DNA from: Coemansia sp. RSA 1804 | Lineage: Eukaryota; Kickxellomycota; Kickxellomycetes; Kickxellales; Kickxellaceae | Reading direction: 5' to 3' | Length of the DNA: 16,460 nt | Assembly (NCBI GenBank): GCA_027578815.1 | Contig: JANBTH010000482.1 | Location: 1-16,460 of the forward strand | Part shown: in pieces, positions 16,203 through 16,460 of the stretch | Position numbering within the stretch: the stretch's first letter is position 1 | Layout of the letters: each line of letters starts with the position of its first letter | Made by a program: the position numbers and the translations under genes | The notes under the pieces: model-generated | Database searches by the model: none | The model's input: only the letters and a program-made list of their open reading frames with translations | Told to the model about the DNA's origin: nothing

Positions 16203-16208
16203 AATAAA
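16203..16208 (+). terminator. AATAAA poly(A)-like signal for the small gene
   Basis: A perfect AATAAA 162 bases after the stop of the 65-codon ORF, followed by A-rich sequence. It is consistent with a short mRNA of roughly 450-480 bases starting near 15765. Confidence 0.4.
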
Positions 16209-16260
16209 AATAAGATTAACTGTAAGGAACCAAAAGGGAAAGTAAAAAGGTAGACCTAAG

Positions 16261-16290
16261 CACAACGCTGCTATATAAAGCTGCGTTGTG
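16261..16290 (+). promoter_or_regulatory. Inverted repeat with a TATA box as its loop
   Basis: Two 11-base arms, CACAACGCTGC (16261-16271) and GCTGCGTTGTG (16280-16290), pair except for one T-T mismatch and enclose exactly TATATAAA (16272-16279). The GC-containing arms stand out in AT-rich DNA. It could be an outward-facing promoter with a symmetric protein-binding site over the TATA box, with initiation expected near 16300-16310, just before the right repeat, or a cruciform or hairpin of other function. Confidence 0.6.
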
Positions 16291-16332
16291 TGAGAAACAA
16301 AATAGATCAAAAAGAAATTAATAGAAAGCAAC

Positions 16333-16460
16333 AAAAAACACTCGGTATCAGCGTATTGTTGCTAATATTGATATAGTTAATGATGCATATTTAACGTTCT
16401 ACCACCGTTTCTGTGTATTAATTAAGGAACCATTGTAAATTGACTTTAATTACCTTCAAT
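16333..16460 (-). repeat. Right copy of the 128-bp terminal inverted repeat
   Basis: This is the inverted partner of bases 1-128, ending at the last base of the window. The inner boundary is a run of A (16333-16338), the complement of the T run of the left copy, and the only difference is at 16383. The identity from the outer end is exactly 77 bases before that difference. Confidence 0.97.

Larger units (their letters stand above)
16042..16332. other. AT-rich right-hand spacer
   Basis: About 290 bases between the small gene and the right repeat. It holds the poly(A)-like signal at 16203-16208 and the TATA-loop hairpin at 16261-16290. No ORF is supported. Confidence 0.6.

Noticed and set aside
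1..16460. Linear plasmid, virus or giant transposon with terminal inverted repeats
   Set aside because: There is no DNA polymerase, transposase, integrase, tyrosine recombinase or capsid gene, and the gene content is conserved nuclear housekeeping functions. The 77-base exact ends fit an assembly-graph explanation better.

Overview
This 16,460-bp window carries five likely eukaryotic protein genes and is closed at both ends by one inverted repeat. Organism: almost certainly a fungus. The evidence is an ABCC transporter of the fungal vacuolar Ybt1 type, a Rok1-type rRNA helicase, the Prp19-complex splicing factor Syf2, a kinesin-6 motor, very few introns, AATAAA and TATA signals, and AT-rich spacers around GC-rich genes. 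An early-diverging, intron-poor lineage (for example Kickxellomycotina) is a guess, not a demonstration. There is no prokaryotic gene organisation and no viral, transposase, tRNA, rRNA or CRISPR signal that I can support.

Layout, left to right. 1-128: left copy of a 128-bp inverted repeat. 129-614: AT-rich spacer. 615-5885 (+): 1,756-aa full-length ABCC (MRP/Ybt1-like) transporter with moderate-to-low GC codons. 5886-6358: spacer with a poly(A)-like signal, a TATA-like site and a CACGTG box. 6359-7198 (+): SYF2. 7199-7356: short convergent gap with poly(A) signals for both strands. 7357-9115 (-): ROK1/DDX52 helicase, with a short first exon (9038-9115) separated from the main exon by an intron whose best donor is the rare GC type. 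9116-9662: ROK1 upstream region and kinesin 3' end. 9663-14756 (-): 1,697-aa kinesin-6-like motor, very GC-rich and intronless. 14757-15843: AT-rich spacer between divergent genes. 15844-16041 (+): possible 65-aa basic protein gene with its own TATA box and poly(A) signal. 16042-16332: AT-rich, with a hairpin whose loop is a TATA box. 16333-16460: right copy of the inverted repeat.

How the genes relate: they look like independent housekeeping genes (vacuolar/organelle transport, pre-mRNA splicing, 18S rRNA processing, spindle mechanics) with separate promoters, not an operon or pathway. SYF2 and ROK1 are tail-to-tail with probably overlapping 3' UTRs, and the same 10-base CACGTG site lies upstream of each.

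The most notable structure is the inverted repeat that begins at base 1 and ends at the last base. It matches at 127 of 128 positions, and the first 77 bases from each end are identical. Either this is a real inverted-repeat-bounded segment, or, as I favour, a short-read contig whose two ends stop inside two inverted copies of the same dispersed repeat: 77 is a common de Bruijn k-mer size. I found no convincing new defence, mobile or biosynthetic system here.
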